Source of the DNA: Emydura subglobosa
Lineage: Eukaryota; Chordata; Testudines; Chelidae
NCBI GenBank assembly: GCA_007922225.1
Contig: ML679966.1
Coordinates: 57,866,148 to 57,930,147, forward strand
Length of the DNA: 64,000 nt
Direction: 5' to 3'
The notes under the pieces were generated by a model that was given only the letters and a program-made list of their open reading frames with translations, made no database searches and was not told the DNA's origin. The position numbers and the translations under genes were made by a program. Positions 52,475 to 64,000 of the stretch are shown in pieces; position 1 is the stretch's first letter; every line of letters starts with the position of its first letter.

Positions 52475-53020
52475 TAATACCTAAACCCATATTTCTCCTG
52501 GCCACCTGGAGAGGGAAAAGAACCCCAGACCCATTTCTTCATATTTCTATATTCTGGACATCATATTTATAAACTTTTCACTATAGAAATTTGTTCCTAT
52601 TTAGAAATGATAGGAAACACTTAAGAGAAGACAAGAGTTGAGGTTTTCCCTATGATGATTCCTGTAAAAGTGGTGTATCAAAACAGCCTCCATTTATTTC
52701 AAGTTTCCTTCAGCAAATAAGCCCTCACAACATACATCAAAGAGTGAATGATATGCTGAGCATTACTCCAGGAAATGCAGTTGATGAAATTTGTTTGTTC
52801 TATCTTATGAAACTATTATTGAATAATGCACCCAAGTATTTTCAGATAATATTTTAAAGCTCAATAATGACAGGTATTTAAAGAATAATAGGGTAAGTGA
52901 AAGGAATTGAATATTAGAGCTGGTTGGGAATTTTTCAACAAAACAGTTTTTAATTCAAACAAAATCTTGTTGCAGAAACAGATCTGTTTTGATTCAGGAT
53001 GAATTTTTTGGTCAGAGAGA
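52475..53020. other. Intron with nothing recognisable
   Basis: Ordinary AT-rich sequence. Confidence 0.45.
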
Positions 53021-53024
53021 GCCA

Positions 53025-53115
53025 GCCCATAGATCAGCCAATAGATTGGTGGTTAGAGCACTCAATTCAAAGGGAGGAGAACAAGGTCCAAGTCCTTGAT
53101 CTAAATCAGGCAGAG
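53025..53115 (+). repeat. tRNA-like SINE arm, single
   Basis: gattggtggttagagcactc followed by aaggtccaagtcc corresponds to the A-box and B-box layout of the arm at 34782, here in one orientation only. Confidence 0.55.
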
Positions 53116-55860
53116 TCACTAGGCTGTTGGCTATTCTGAGCTTGTTTGCTGTCTCTGTGAATTTTTATGAAAGGTCACATTTTCATTCAAAGGTAGAATG
53201 AAACCAGATATCAAATATATTCACTAAATGGAGTTCTTGTTTTCTGGCCTGCCCTACTGTATACTATTTTGCAGGAGCTCAATAAAGAATGACGTTTTAG
53301 GGGTGGGGTGCAATAGAGGAAAATAAATATTCTCTGCCTCAAAGAAAATATAAAAACTTAGGGCCAAATTCTTTCAATAACATATATACAATTCCCATTG
53401 ACGTCAGTTACATAGATTCTGGACACTTGCATTCATTATCTATAATGTACGTTAATTGATCAACATTTCTATAGAAAATAAGAGAATAGATATTATGATG
53501 ATACTTTGTGGTTGTGCTCTCATTGCAACAGAACTTCCATTTACGGTATCCTGTATCATTTCAAGCTGCCTACATACATATTACTGTGAATTGCCTTAAT
53601 TTTTCATATAAGTTTTCAAAGCATATTTATAAATGTTTGAAATCCTAGAGAAACATTTTTATTTTTGTAATGTTACTATTGCTAATTTAATGTGAAAAAT
53701 GAAACGGTCACTCCATATTTCATTATAAACCATCAAAAAAAAAGGAAAATGGAAAGTCTGTCTTTCAGAGCTGCACCAGAAGACTGTGGTGTGAAGAAAG
53801 TTGCCTTTTAATCTACAAACTAATCTTCTGTAAAGCATACAAAATCTTTGACTTGCTGCACTAGGCATTAAGACTTACGATCCATTCATATGACTATCAT
53901 TATTCTTATATTTTATTAAAATGCATTTAAGTGTCTTCACATAGGGAAATGGTCGATTAATTTTTAAATAACCAAACAGTAATCAAAGTGCTTACATTGA
54001 AAAAATTAATAGGGTTAAATATGGGGTGAAATGTTATTAAAATGTCTTGTTTCAAAATTTTGTTGCAGAGAAATTGTCAATCACCAAACATTTTTTTTCT
54101 TTTGAACTGTGGAGATATGAATTAAATCAGCAGGACTATCCTTCTTTTTCTCTGCTCCACAAATCCTTGTTTCTTTTTCACTTCCACTGTCCACCAAGAT
54201 CCTTGCAGAGACCTGCAGTCCCACCTCTGTGCCCTGAGGCCATTCCTTCTTTATTGCCCCCCTGCAAACTTGAGCGTCCTTCCTCTTTCTCCACTGCAGC
54301 TTATTGTCCTGAGCCAGAGCTGACTACTCTCTTGATTTTGGCCAGTCTCCCAGCTTTTGGCCAGTTTCTTCAATCTTCCAGGCTGCCTGAGGTTATGTCT
54401 CTCTCCCATGCGGTTGCTATGAATCTGCTGCAGCTGTAAGACTTTCAGCCATATGTATGGAGTGTGTGTGTCTGTCCTTGATATTTACAGTTTCTGGGAT
54501 TGGAGGGAGCAGGAAGTAGGCTGGTTCTGCCATGTGCCTGTTTCTACTCCCCTGCAATTGCACAAATGTAACTGGAAATAGAAGACTGTTTGTTTTTGCA
54601 AGCAGCACCTCCGTGTCTGCATCTCTCATTCCGGATCCATGGTGCTATAATGCAGATAGGCTTTACAGACTGGGATGGTGACCAGCCTGGGGGCAGGTAA
54701 ATGTGGGAGCAGGAGTAGAATTGAGCACAGCAGTGGTGAAATCCCCTCAAATGGGGCGTGCAGATGAGAGGCAGAGTTGAGGGGATGTTAACTGAGTATG
54801 CAAATGTTGTGTAAATATCAATATAAATATTATGTATTTAAGTTCTCTGCAAATGTATAGAGGACCAGTGAGAATCCTTCCTCTTTCTCCACTGCTGTCC
54901 AAGCCCTGAGGGACTTCCCAATTCTGTCTCTCCCTTCCCCACATGGAGCTCTGTGAATCTTCACTGCTCCTGTCCACTCTGACTTTTCCTTAGGACTTTT
55001 CCTCCTCTCATTTTCCGCAGAGGGCCCTTCCTTCTCCTCCTGTTCATACTGTCCCCCTTTTATCGTCTTCCTTTTCCTTTCTGTGTCATATGGATGCATG
55101 GATAAACCTTCTCAGGGTTGCAAAGTGAAAGGAAAAAGAGGCACAGATATGACACATACTGTGGCTGACACACCCATATTAATAACAGACTAGGTTGACT
55201 GATACTTGATGGACCCTTCTTCAGGTAACATGGTCACAAAAAATTATTCCTACATATAACTTGGGCCATTTGATTGGCAGGGAAGGGAGATGTAAAGAAT
55301 AGGGCAGCTACTATGCTTGTGTGTTTTCCCACTCAGCCTCACAGGAAAGTTGCTGCTAGCCAGTTGAAGACAGGCAGAAGGCTGGAGCAGGACAACTGTG
55401 CTGTGGCTTCCCTGATCAGTGCTCCCTCCTACTCAGTTTCCATGAACACTCTAGCATACTGGGGTTGCCCCCCCACTCAAAAAAATCCCCTTGAATGTAA
55501 ACTTTGTGGATCCCATCACAATGCAAGGCCTGGATCAATGGATCTATGACTCCTGCCTTAATTAACTTCTGATTTTTGGCAAGAAAACTAATTTTGCCTT
55601 AGTGTCTGAAATAAATTTATATATATAGATAACTATAAAAATAACACGAACAAAATCTATTCTACTTTAGCTATTGTAGTAAACTTAATATAGGCTAAGC
55701 TTGTAAACTACCCAAAGCTAGCTGGCAAAAAGATCTATAGCATTGCAAAAATGAGATGGAAAGGGAAGGAAGATGGTATTGTACCACCATTTATAAATGA
55801 TTAGGGGAGACTGCCTGAACAAGTGAAGATGTGGAAACATTACTCTGAGAGCATCTTAAA
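53116..55860. other. Intron with two C/T-rich blocks, unclassified
   Basis: 54140-54430 and 54870-55080 are pyrimidine-rich and contain the same 21-base string, starting tccttcctctttctccactg, at about 54278 and 54876. They may be pieces of one dispersed element. No gene; the frames here lack motifs. Confidence 0.35.
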
Positions 55861-56361
55861 TGAGCCAAACTCCTTTAGGGTGTTGAAAATCTTGTGATCC
55901 TAATGTGGTGCCTAAGCCTGACATAACAAAGGTGGAGGTGAGAAATACAGTCCAGGAAACCAAGACTGGTGCAGTGATGGCAGACCTGGTGAAAAACTTG
56001 GAGAGGTATAAAGAGGATGAGCAGAATAGTTAAAGCCGTTCTGCAAAGCAAGAGAATTCCCAAAGACTGCTCCAACTCTATCCTGGTCCCAGTACAGAAA
56101 GTAAGCACCCATGAATGTGGAAGATATTGAGGGATAAAGCTATTTGTTGCATGAGATGAAGGTACTGGAATGGATCCTGGATGCTAATAGTAGGACAATG
56201 GTGGAACCCCTCCTCAAACATGACTAGTTTGGCATAGGAAAGGATGGGGAACCACAGATAACATGTTTGTAATTTATCAAGGGATAGAGAAATGACTGTT
56301 GTATCAGCAGGATAGCATCTGGTCTTTTATAGACCTAGAAAAGACATGATCAAGGGGAAAG

Positions 56362-57672
56362 AAGATGCTGTAGGCTGGTGGCACGGTCCAGCCGGGGCGT
56401 CACAACCCTTCCTCGGGTCCAGGCTCCAAGGAAGGCCACAGCACCTTGGTTAAGGGGAATAAGCAGTGGCGATTATAAGTTTTTAGCCCTGGCCCCTGGT
56501 GAGGTGGGCTTCCCTCACAGTCTGTAGCCCTCTGGCCCTCACATAGGGAACGGCTGATAAGGAATCTATAGTCCTGGCCTTCCAACAGGTGGGACTGGTA
56601 AACAGTCTATTGCCCCCGGGCCTCAGACGGGGCGGGGCAAGCATAGCAGTCTACAGCCCCCGCCTTCCAACAGGTGGGACTGTTAAGCAGTCTGGTGCCC
56701 CCAGCCCTCAGGCAGGGCAGGCAAAGGTCTATAGCCCCCGACCTTCCAACAGGTGGGGCTGTTAAGCAGTCTGTAGCCCCTGGCTCTCGAGCCGGCGGGA
56801 CTGGTAAACTTGATATCCTCTGGCAGGCGGGTTCAGAGGAGCCAAGCACTCCTGGGGTGGTTAGGGAAGAGGGAGGGGGGACGCAGGCCCATCCAACTCC
56901 ACTGCATCCCAGCCCAGGGCCCTATCAGTGGCAAAGTGGTTTGTATTGAGTCAGCGGAGCTCCAGCCACAACACATTGACTGGTTTGGCCACTGCCTCAG
57001 CTGCTCTCTAGTTAGCTGTCCCTGGGCTACTTCCTTCCACCCAGTCCCCACATACCTGCATCCAGATGTCTCCCTTTGGGTTGCTGGGGTAGACGGCGAG
57101 CGGGAGTCCCACCAGTCCCTCACCACTGACCGGCGGCAGGTCTGGGAACTCTTCAGGGTCATCAGCAGCAGGCAGCTTGTCCAGGTCGCAGGATCCCAGG
57201 GGGTCCTCTAGCACACCAGGCTCAGTCCGCTCTTGTGGGTCCCCAACGTCAGGCAGCTCCTCCAGCTCAGGGCCGGCCTCAGTGGGTTTCTCCCACCCAG
57301 CGGTCTCAAGTAACTGCTCCCAGCTACTGGGGCCTGGCGGCCCTATCCAGTCGCTTGGGCCTGGTGGCCTGGGCAGGCCTTGAAGGCTCTGGTCAGTGGG
57401 GCAGTTGCTCTGCAGGGCCTGGGTCAGCTTTGGGGAAGACACATCTGTCTCCAGCAGCAGCTTCCCCCTGACTGAGCTGCTAGGCTGGCCTTTTATGGTG
57501 GCCTCTCTTGTCCTGGCTCCATCCCTTTTCTCCTGGGGTATTCGACCTGTAAGGCCAGAAGGGGGGCTTTGCAGGGCCTTGATCTGCCCAGCAAGGGGGT
57601 TGCAGCTTGTCCTTAGGCCCAGGGTCCAAGGAAGGCCCCAGCGTCTTGCTACACATGTTCACACCAGTGCTG
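56362..57672 (-). mobile_element. GC-rich LTR-like element inserted in the RTE LINE
   Basis: A block of about 1.3 kb, far more GC-rich than its surroundings, divides the LINE. On the minus strand ccataaaaggcc (complement at 57487-57498) resembles a TATA box, followed by gcagctcagtcagggggaag. The 144-residue minus frame 57008-57442 is rich in P, E, D and G and might be leader or gag-like, but has no diagnostic motif. A tandem array lies at its left end. gctgg occurs at both borders and could be a 5-bp duplication, but the junctions are not certain. I remember similar sequence in turtle LTR elements; the class is not settled. Confidence 0.5.
56480..56820. repeat. Tandem array, about 80-85 bp period
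   Basis: Units beginning ccttccaacaggtggg start at 56578, 56663 and 56742, each followed by actg-taa-cagtct and a GC-rich block with agccccc. Degenerate partial units lie on both sides. Confidence 0.8.
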
Positions 57673-58610
57673 GGGAAATATGGAGTGACTGAGGATTTAA
57701 TAACTGTAATGAATGCCCTATATAGATCACCTAAAACACTGATCTGAACATGTTTTGGAACAATAAGTGCTTTTGAAGTGAAAGCCAGACTGCATCAGGA
57801 GTTGGCTCTAAGTCGCTGCTATTTATCATATTGATGGACTATGTCAGTAGGAAGATCCCAATGGGGAAAGATGAGAAGCTGCTATATGCAGAAAATATAG
57901 CACTAATGGCATCCTCCAAAAAAAAAGAAAAAAAATCTAGAAGAAGGAGTAAACCTGTGGTATGACCAGCTAAGCAGGCATGGGATGAAAATGATCATGA
58001 TTAAGATGGAGCTTGTTTGGGTCAGTAAAGGAGGACAGAGAGATTAATTGAGTGAGAATAAACCAGACTCACCATGGAAGATGGTGAGCTTTAATGTGAG
58101 ATACTTGGGGGTCTAGACTTGGGGGTGTTAAAGTGTGGAATGACATCTCAGGGGTAGTGCATGACAAACGTATGCCACTGAGACTAAAACCCAACTGTAG
58201 AGAACAATGGTGCATGCAGAAGAGCTGTATGGTGCAGAAGTATGGGCAGTAGAGATGGCAGATTCAACACCTACAGATATTGAGATGACATGAGGTGTCT
58301 TTGTGCCATAAGAGGAGTTGCATAAAGAGACAGGAAATGAAAGTATTAAGATGGAAGTCAAAGTCTATGATGTGGCTCACAAAATCCAAGAAGCATAACT
58401 TTGCTGATGGGATGCATGCAGAGGATGAATTAAAGACTCCTGGTGAAGATAGCACGGTAGAAGAGATTGATGGGAAAGATACACAGAGGAAAGCTGAGGA
58501 AGTGATGGATGGATTGATTGTATCAAAGAAAATGGTAAGCAGATGGACATTAGGGCTACATGAGACAGACAAAGATAGTGAATGCTTACATGACGACGCA
58601 ACCCCAGTTC

Positions 58611-59690
58611 ATGTGATCTGTTTAAAACAATTACAGATCAGCAGAATGAAATGGCTGTATTCATCGATTAGTTTATACTGCAGATGTTTTGTGCAAATAA
58701 TCTGACAAAGGCATCTTATCTCTGCTTGTTGCCATAGGATATACCCACAAGAAGTGCTTCCAAGGTTGTAAATTCTGGATTAGCATGCAGTCAGTAAATA
58801 TAGCTGCAAAAGACAATACAGGTTAAATTGTCTCAACTCTAATGGATAGGAAAGGGTCTACATCTGTATTGGAATCTGGATATTTCTAAAAGTAATCTCT
58901 CAGCAACTGGTAAATGAGGTCTTTTTACAATGAATAATGGTCATATTCATTTGATTGTAGGTGCTGGAAAATGTAGTTTATAGATTAAACAAGGTTAAAT
59001 CTGTGTTTTGGGGTTTTAGATAGGATAGTTTAAACTGTGGTTTATGTGGGATTACTTATTCACTTCTTAATGTAGCAGGTTTTCGATTTTAACAAGTAAT
59101 ATGCAGGTGGTGTTAATGTTTATAAATAATTAGATGGAATATGATGTTATTTTGGGACTTCATTTATTTTATTATATAATAATTTAGTTTGATTAATCAA
59201 GTGCACTTGTCCAAGTTTCAACTGCTGTATAAATCATTTAGGAAAAAAATCTGATGGACTGATGTCTATATAAAACATCTTGGTCTGCTGCAAATATAGT
59301 TCCCGCTTTTACTCCATTTAACATCCCCACAACTTCTGCACCCACCACCGATAAGATCAGTCCACTCCCTCAGAGAGAGCCTGGAAAATCGGCCTTTCCA
59401 TGTGCTCTTAAGGCCTATACATTTCAATATGATTGAACCAAATGCCAGAGTTGAAAAATTCTCTTCTACCAATCCTATCCCATTTAAACCAAGGAGCAGC
59501 TGGCAGGAATTACTTCAGAGGTGGAGGAACCAAGGTGGTGGAGCAGATAGAGCACCTTCAATAGAAATATTATGGTGGCTCTGCTCATGTGTAAACTCAC
59601 ACATGCCCGGAGGGAAGGGAAGGGGAGGGTGGAGTCGAGAGTGGGATCCAGCAGGGCTGAAGTGGGCACTATGGGGTCTGGGATCAGACC
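58611..59690. other. Intron with nothing recognisable
   Basis: AT-rich, without genes or clear repeat ends. Confidence 0.45.
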
Positions 59691-60592
59691 AGGGAGCAGG
59701 ACCCTTCTGTGACCAGGGCAGCTACCTGAGAATGCCAAGGTCAGGGCAGGCTATAAAAAGGGAGCAGATTCTCCCAGCACTGGTGGGTGGCACTGAAGCC
59801 AGACTTCCCAACCAGCCACAAACTGTGCTTCTGATTCCCCCAAACCGGTTATCAAGAAGCCAGACCACTAATACACACATCCCCCTTTACTGCATTCCAG
59901 TCTCTGGCTCCCAGTCAGCCACTAGGTCCAGTAAAGAGACCGGTTGTTTAAACTCTATGCTTTTTACTAAAAAGGTTCCCTCTGACCCCAAAGGGTTAGC
60001 CACAGTACCAGATCAATATAAATTTGGATCTTACCCAAAATACCACGCTGCCAGCCAATACTTTAGTAACTAAAACTAAAGGTTTATTGTAAAAAGAAAT
60101 AAACCATAAGAGAGATGTTTAAGGGTCAAAGCAAATCAGATACAAACAAATGATTGAAAGTCCATATACATCAAGTTTCTGGGAGAATTGTGGAGTTTGC
60201 AGGCTTGTACAGTTCCTCTGGCATACATCCAGTATCTGGATGGGTCTTAGTCCTTTGTTTCAGTCGCAAGTGAATTGGTCCAGAGGCAGGTGTGTGGCTG
60301 TAACTGAACAGGAACAAAAGACAAAATGGTTTCCCAGGCCACTGCCTTATATACCTTCTGGCCCTGGCCATGCTGCCTGTGGAATTTCACAGGAACCAAA
60401 ATGGAGTCCAGAGTCACATGAGCAAGTTCTGGTGACTCATTAGGTGATGCTGGCTTCTTCCCCTGGGCCCCTTGCACCTGGGAATGTCTTAATGGGCCAT
60501 TAAGCAGGCTATTGTTCTGCAGCTGTCCTGTCTGGGGCGTTACCCAGCCAGCACAATTTGAAATACAGATATATCAACCATATTCATAACTT
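59690..60592 (-). mobile_element. LTR of an old retroelement, family A copy 2 (-)
   Basis: This is the inverted counterpart of 17222-18115. On the minus strand it has gatatatctgtat (about 60570), then gggtaacgccccagacagg, taatggcccattaag and a TATA-like tatataag (complement at 60347-60355). The polyadenylation signal aataaa (complement tttatt at 60083-60088) and tattggctggcagcg come next. It ends with gggagaatctgctcc and ctgccctga. The 223-residue + frame at 59402-60073, the longest in the window, runs mainly antisense through this LTR and is fortuitous. Confidence 0.75.
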
Positions 60593-60769
60593 TCATCTTA
60601 CATATAACACGTGAACATAAACATCATCATCTTACTTAGCACATTATAACCTTTCTAACTGTACCTGACATGGCATATCTCACATGAATTATTATGATTT
60701 TGACATATTGATGTTAAATCATATGTTAAATGCCCCCTCCCCCCCAATCTAACCAGCATGATACTTCCT
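60593..60769. other. Intron or LTR-flanking sequence
   Basis: AT-rich; may still belong to the LTR element next to it. Contains a C-run at 60731-60746. Confidence 0.35.
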
Positions 60770-61260
60770 TCCTCTCTGAATTTACAGATGGCAACTCCCA
60801 CAATATCACTAGAAAAGAGGTGATCTCAAATGTAGCCATGGCACAAACCATTTAGAACTTTGTAAACCAAAAATTATACCTTTTCTCAGAAACTAATTGG
60901 AAGACAGTGTGCGCTAGTGAACACATTATATCTGTGCTCTGTATGTAAAATCCTCTTAATAAGTAGAGAGTTGCATTAGGCACTATTTCATGTTTTGGAA
61001 CAATGTTTATATGTAGCTGTTGTAGAGAACATTGCAGGAATTCATTTGCAACCTGACAAAGGCATGGTAAACTGAAGTGAGGTCTTCATCTGAAAGAACA
61101 GGTATTAGAAGACACTGCATCCCTAAATGAAGACAAAAGTTTATTTCTCACTTCCTATCAGTTGAGCAGATGTTGTCTTGACAGCATTCTCCTTTGGAGG
61201 CATTGGAAACTGCTACTTTAGTTAGCCAAGAGGCTGGACAAATCCTGATCGGAAGGAACA
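60770..61260. repeat. LINE-derived interspersed repeat, family B copy 2
   Basis: aaaccatttagaactttgta at 60848-60867 and aattggaagacagtg at about 60895 match 8808-8870. The order of the shared blocks is the same in both copies, which supports a common dispersed element. Confidence 0.5.
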
Positions 61261-61464
61261 ATCCAACCTCATAAAACTAATCAGCAATCAATGAAATGAC
61301 AGTGTCCACCACAATCACTGCAAATCATAGTAAAAAAATAAGACCAAAGTGACCATCTATGTGTATTGAGCCTGAACTCACTCTCGTTCTGGGTGTTTCA
61401 ATTCTCACAAAAATGAGTGATAATCTTTCCTTTCCTCTTAACTGACCTATGATGTTATGGTTAA

Positions 61465-61668
61465 CAGTGTTATAGCCATGTTGGTCCCAGCATATTAGAG
61501 GTAACATCTTTTATTGGACCAACTTCCATTGGTGAGAGAGACAAGCTTTTGAACAACACAGTGATCTTCTTCAGGTCTGAGCTCTGTGTAGGTCGAAAGC
61601 TTGTCTCTTTCACCAACAGATGTTGGTCCAATAAAAGATATTATCTTATCCACCTTGTCCCTCGAACA
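61465..61668. mobile_element. Palindromic MITE-like element, copy 3
   Basis: Outer arm cagtgttatagccatgttgg plus tcccagcatattag, then gaggtaacatcttttattgg plus accaacttcc, mirrored by tgttggtccaataaaagata plus ttatcttatccaccttgtc. The middle holds agacaagcttttgaac and its counterpart gaaagcttgtctctttc, a second nested inverted pair. Confidence 0.8.
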
Positions 61669-64000
61669 TGATATCTAGTTACAGTTCTCATGTGTGTGGG
61701 GTTGGATAGTCCTATCCAGGCACTTTATCACCAAAGCCAGAATGGGAGCAATTATGGCGGAGCAGTCAGAAAGCCAAGTCAAATGGGGGAAATATGGAAT
61801 ATGTCTGAGAACCTATTATAGGGATCTGTTCTAGATAAGCATTGTTGGAAAAAAACCAGATAGTACTTATAAAGACTTGGTTTAAAAGTCTTTTCATCTG
61901 TAGGAAAAAGTACTAAAGACAATAGGGATAAAGCTGAATAACATATAAGCGACAGTGGAAAAATTCTTCATATCTTGCAGAAGGCCTGTGTAAGCCTCCA
62001 TGATCTTGCAGTGAGCGCCATTTAGGTCGATGCCTGTAAATTGCTGATGTTCATTTCTTTGTAGGGACCTTAGAACTCAACTTATGCTGGCAAAAGTGCA
62101 AGGATCATAATGAGGTTTATTGCAAGATACTTGGTAGAACATGCAAGTATCGTGTTTATTTAGGGATATATTCCACATATGGTTCTTGCATCATTTACAG
62201 ATGATCTTAAAACATTTTTTGGTATGGGAAGAAGTTCTGCTAGGACACATAAAAATAGAATAAACTAAACATCTATGCTATAAAGAGCCCTCTTTTTCCT
62301 TTCAGAATTAAAACATAACAAATCCCTTCCTCTTCTTCCCCTCAGACCAAATCAGTGGTTCCAAAATGATGCAGAGGGGAAAGGTGGGCAATTAAAACCT
62401 CAAGCACTGCAGATTGTACATTCACCTAAGTTATAGTGGAGAGCACCTTCTGGCAGGAGAAGTCCCGATTTTGTGTTTGTATCATTGCTGGGGATAAATG
62501 TGTTAATAAGCATCAACCCATTACATACTCTGCATTTAAATAATTATATAGAATTAGTATTCCGTTAGTTAATTTTTGCACAAAGATTAATAAAGTCAGA
62601 AATTGCTTGTTGTGGAATCAGCATTTTTAGTTAACACATTAAGAATGTATGTACATTATAGAAAACAATACATTCTTGGAAGGAGTTACTGGGTTTAAAC
62701 AAAAACAAAAATAAAACTATTTAACCCTAGTTATGATGTAAACTCTATTGAAGGGAACCCTGATTAAAGTTATATTATTTTTTAACATCTCTATCGAATC
62801 TCCGCATCATATAAGCAGTATGTTATATATCTATATAACTATTCACTTTGCACATCTTCCCTTATTTTTTATATACAGCAAATAACTCAGCATCTAATTG
62901 TACTAAAATATATTGACTCATGCAGTGTAGGAGTTTCAAGACCTTCTGTGCATTGCACTCATTTTTTTTCTCAAAATATTTTTTTCAGATCCTTGTAAAA
63001 TGAATTAGCAAGATTATTGAGCTTTATCACTTAGTGAGTTTAATTGCAAGTGAAGACACTATCTGCATGAATGCATTAATGCTTAAAAACACCTACATAC
63101 CTGTCAAGTGCAATACAGTAACTCTCCAAAATTAGTATAATTTGACTTCACTAATATTTTGTGAGCAAGCGAGATCTTTGTTTTGTAGAAAGAGATACAC
63201 ATCTTGTTCACGCTGTTCTGAAGATCGTATATTTACCATGTGCTGTAGCTAGAACATATATAACATAATTTATAAGTTGGTCTACACGGTACTAGATTTT
63301 TCATAAAGGATGAAATTCCCCTTCCCCATTCTTTTCCCATCCCCAGTACAACACAAGTAATCAAACCCCGTGTGGAGAGTTCTGTCTGAGTTAGAATCCA
63401 GCTTCCTTCCCTGCACCATGACCAACAGTTATGTTGCAACTGCAACATAGCTCCTCTGTGTTCCTTTGGAGGGGGAATTGGGACACTAGATATGTGATAG
63501 TGGAGATCCAGAAGACCAGTCTTTAGCTCTCCCCATACATTAGCCAATTCAGGATCACTGTAGAGCCTCCCTTTCACAGCACTAGTGGAGCAGAGCTTGC
63601 TGAATGATTGCTCCACCCACCTGCTTGAACAACAGGGCAGGGCTGATGTGGTACATGGGGCTTCGACAACTGGGCAACTTTCATCTAAAACAAAGTAATT
63701 AAAAATGAGAACAAACACTTCGCTTAGTGTGTTAAAATAAATATCAGCTCTCTCTACTTTGGGGGAGTTTCTCCTAATGCAGGAGCAAAAGCATAGGCAA
63801 CAGTGGCCAATAATGCATCAATGTTCTGCCTGCTCTCTCAACTTCAGCTCTCTGTCAGGTATAATTCCAAATGTTACTTTTAATCAGAGATGAGAAGTGA
63901 TAGTAGACAGTAAATCCACTTACATTTGAACTATCCAATCATAAATTTAAATAAAACAGAGAAAATTTATTCTTTACACAGATGTTTACATGAAATGTAT
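61669..64000. other. Intron with one GC-richer segment
   Basis: 61669-63230 is AT-rich with nothing recognised. 63280-63690 is GC-richer and carries a 161-residue minus frame (63233-63718) with no known motif. Its left edge, gttggtctacacggtac, has the look of a DNA-transposon end, but the partner was not found. Confidence 0.4.

Larger units (their letters stand above)
55870..58610 (+). mobile_element. RTE-like LINE, interrupted by a later insertion
   Basis: The left part (55870-56360) encodes traces of the RT fingers: I-T-K-V-E-V-R-N-T-V, S-I-L-V-P-V and Y-x-G-I-K-L, with a palm entry S-G-L-L-x-T-x-K near 56315-56345. The right part resumes at about 57675 with K-Y-G-V-T-E-D-L-I-T-V-M-N-A, then L-H-Q-E-L-A-L-S, the catalytic region L-L-Y-A-E-N-I-A-L-M-A (about 57888-57920), and Y-G-A-E-V-W near 58230. 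These are RTE/BovB-type blocks. The catalytic Y-A-D-D reads Y-A-E-N, and stops are frequent, so it is dead. About 1.3 kb of GC-rich foreign sequence separates the halves. Confidence 0.7.

Noticed and set aside
59745..59765. TATA-like ctataaaaagg on the + strand
   Set aside because: It is the antisense of sequence shared by the two family A LTR copies and has no promoter context.
59402..60073. Longest open frame in the window (223 residues, + strand)
   Set aside because: It runs mostly antisense through the LTR copy at 59690-60592, has no motif, and the homologous LTR at 17 kb has no matching frame.

Overview
This window is vertebrate nuclear DNA, and almost all of it is intron. It has splice-site-bounded coding sequence, many LINE, SINE, LTR and DNA-transposon relics, no dense ORF layout and no prokaryotic gene signals. 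The repeats point to a reptile, most likely a turtle. These include CR1 LINEs ending in repeated 'tctatga', a Gmr1-type Ty3/gypsy relic with integrase ahead of reverse transcriptase, tRNA-like SINE arms, and short palindromic MITE-like elements I associate with turtles and crocodilians. The lineage call rests on memory of repeat families and was not searched.

Only one host-gene segment is supported: an internal coding exon at 44750-44998 on the + strand. It encodes a ten-cysteine follistatin/Kazal module that fits FSTL5 clearly better than its paralogue FSTL4. It is 249 bp, phase 1 at both ends, with a strong polypyrimidine-AG acceptor and a gtaagt donor. The rest reads as the two flanking FSTL5 introns, about 44.7 kb and at least 19 kb within the window.

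Layout. 0-8.1 kb: LTR-like fragment, broken Gmr1-like element, hAT transposase tail, palindromic element and a MITE. 8.5-13 kb: LINE-derived fragment and two GC-rich non-autonomous DNA elements. 14.9-20.4 kb: MIR-like SINE, an LTR (+) and a zinc-finger-ending LINE (-). 21.9-26.8 kb: putative LTR, a CR1 (-), a hairpin repeat and a solo LTR with a perfect 6-bp target duplication. 28.7-37.1 kb: palindromic relic, L2-like endonuclease fragment, hAT MITE, inverted tRNA-like SINE and a CR1 (+). 37-52.5 kb: quiet intron around the exon, with small MITEs. 55.8-61.7 kb: an RTE-like LINE split by a GC-rich LTR-like insertion, a second copy of the 17-kb LTR family in opposite orientation, a LINE-derived fragment and a palindromic element.

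Every mobile-element frame I read is broken by stops, frameshifts or truncation, so I see no active element. I found no convincing undescribed multi-gene system. The most informative structures are the Gmr1-type domain order, the nested LINE/LTR insertion, several elements with readable target duplications, and large inverted-repeat pairs within one intronic transcript.
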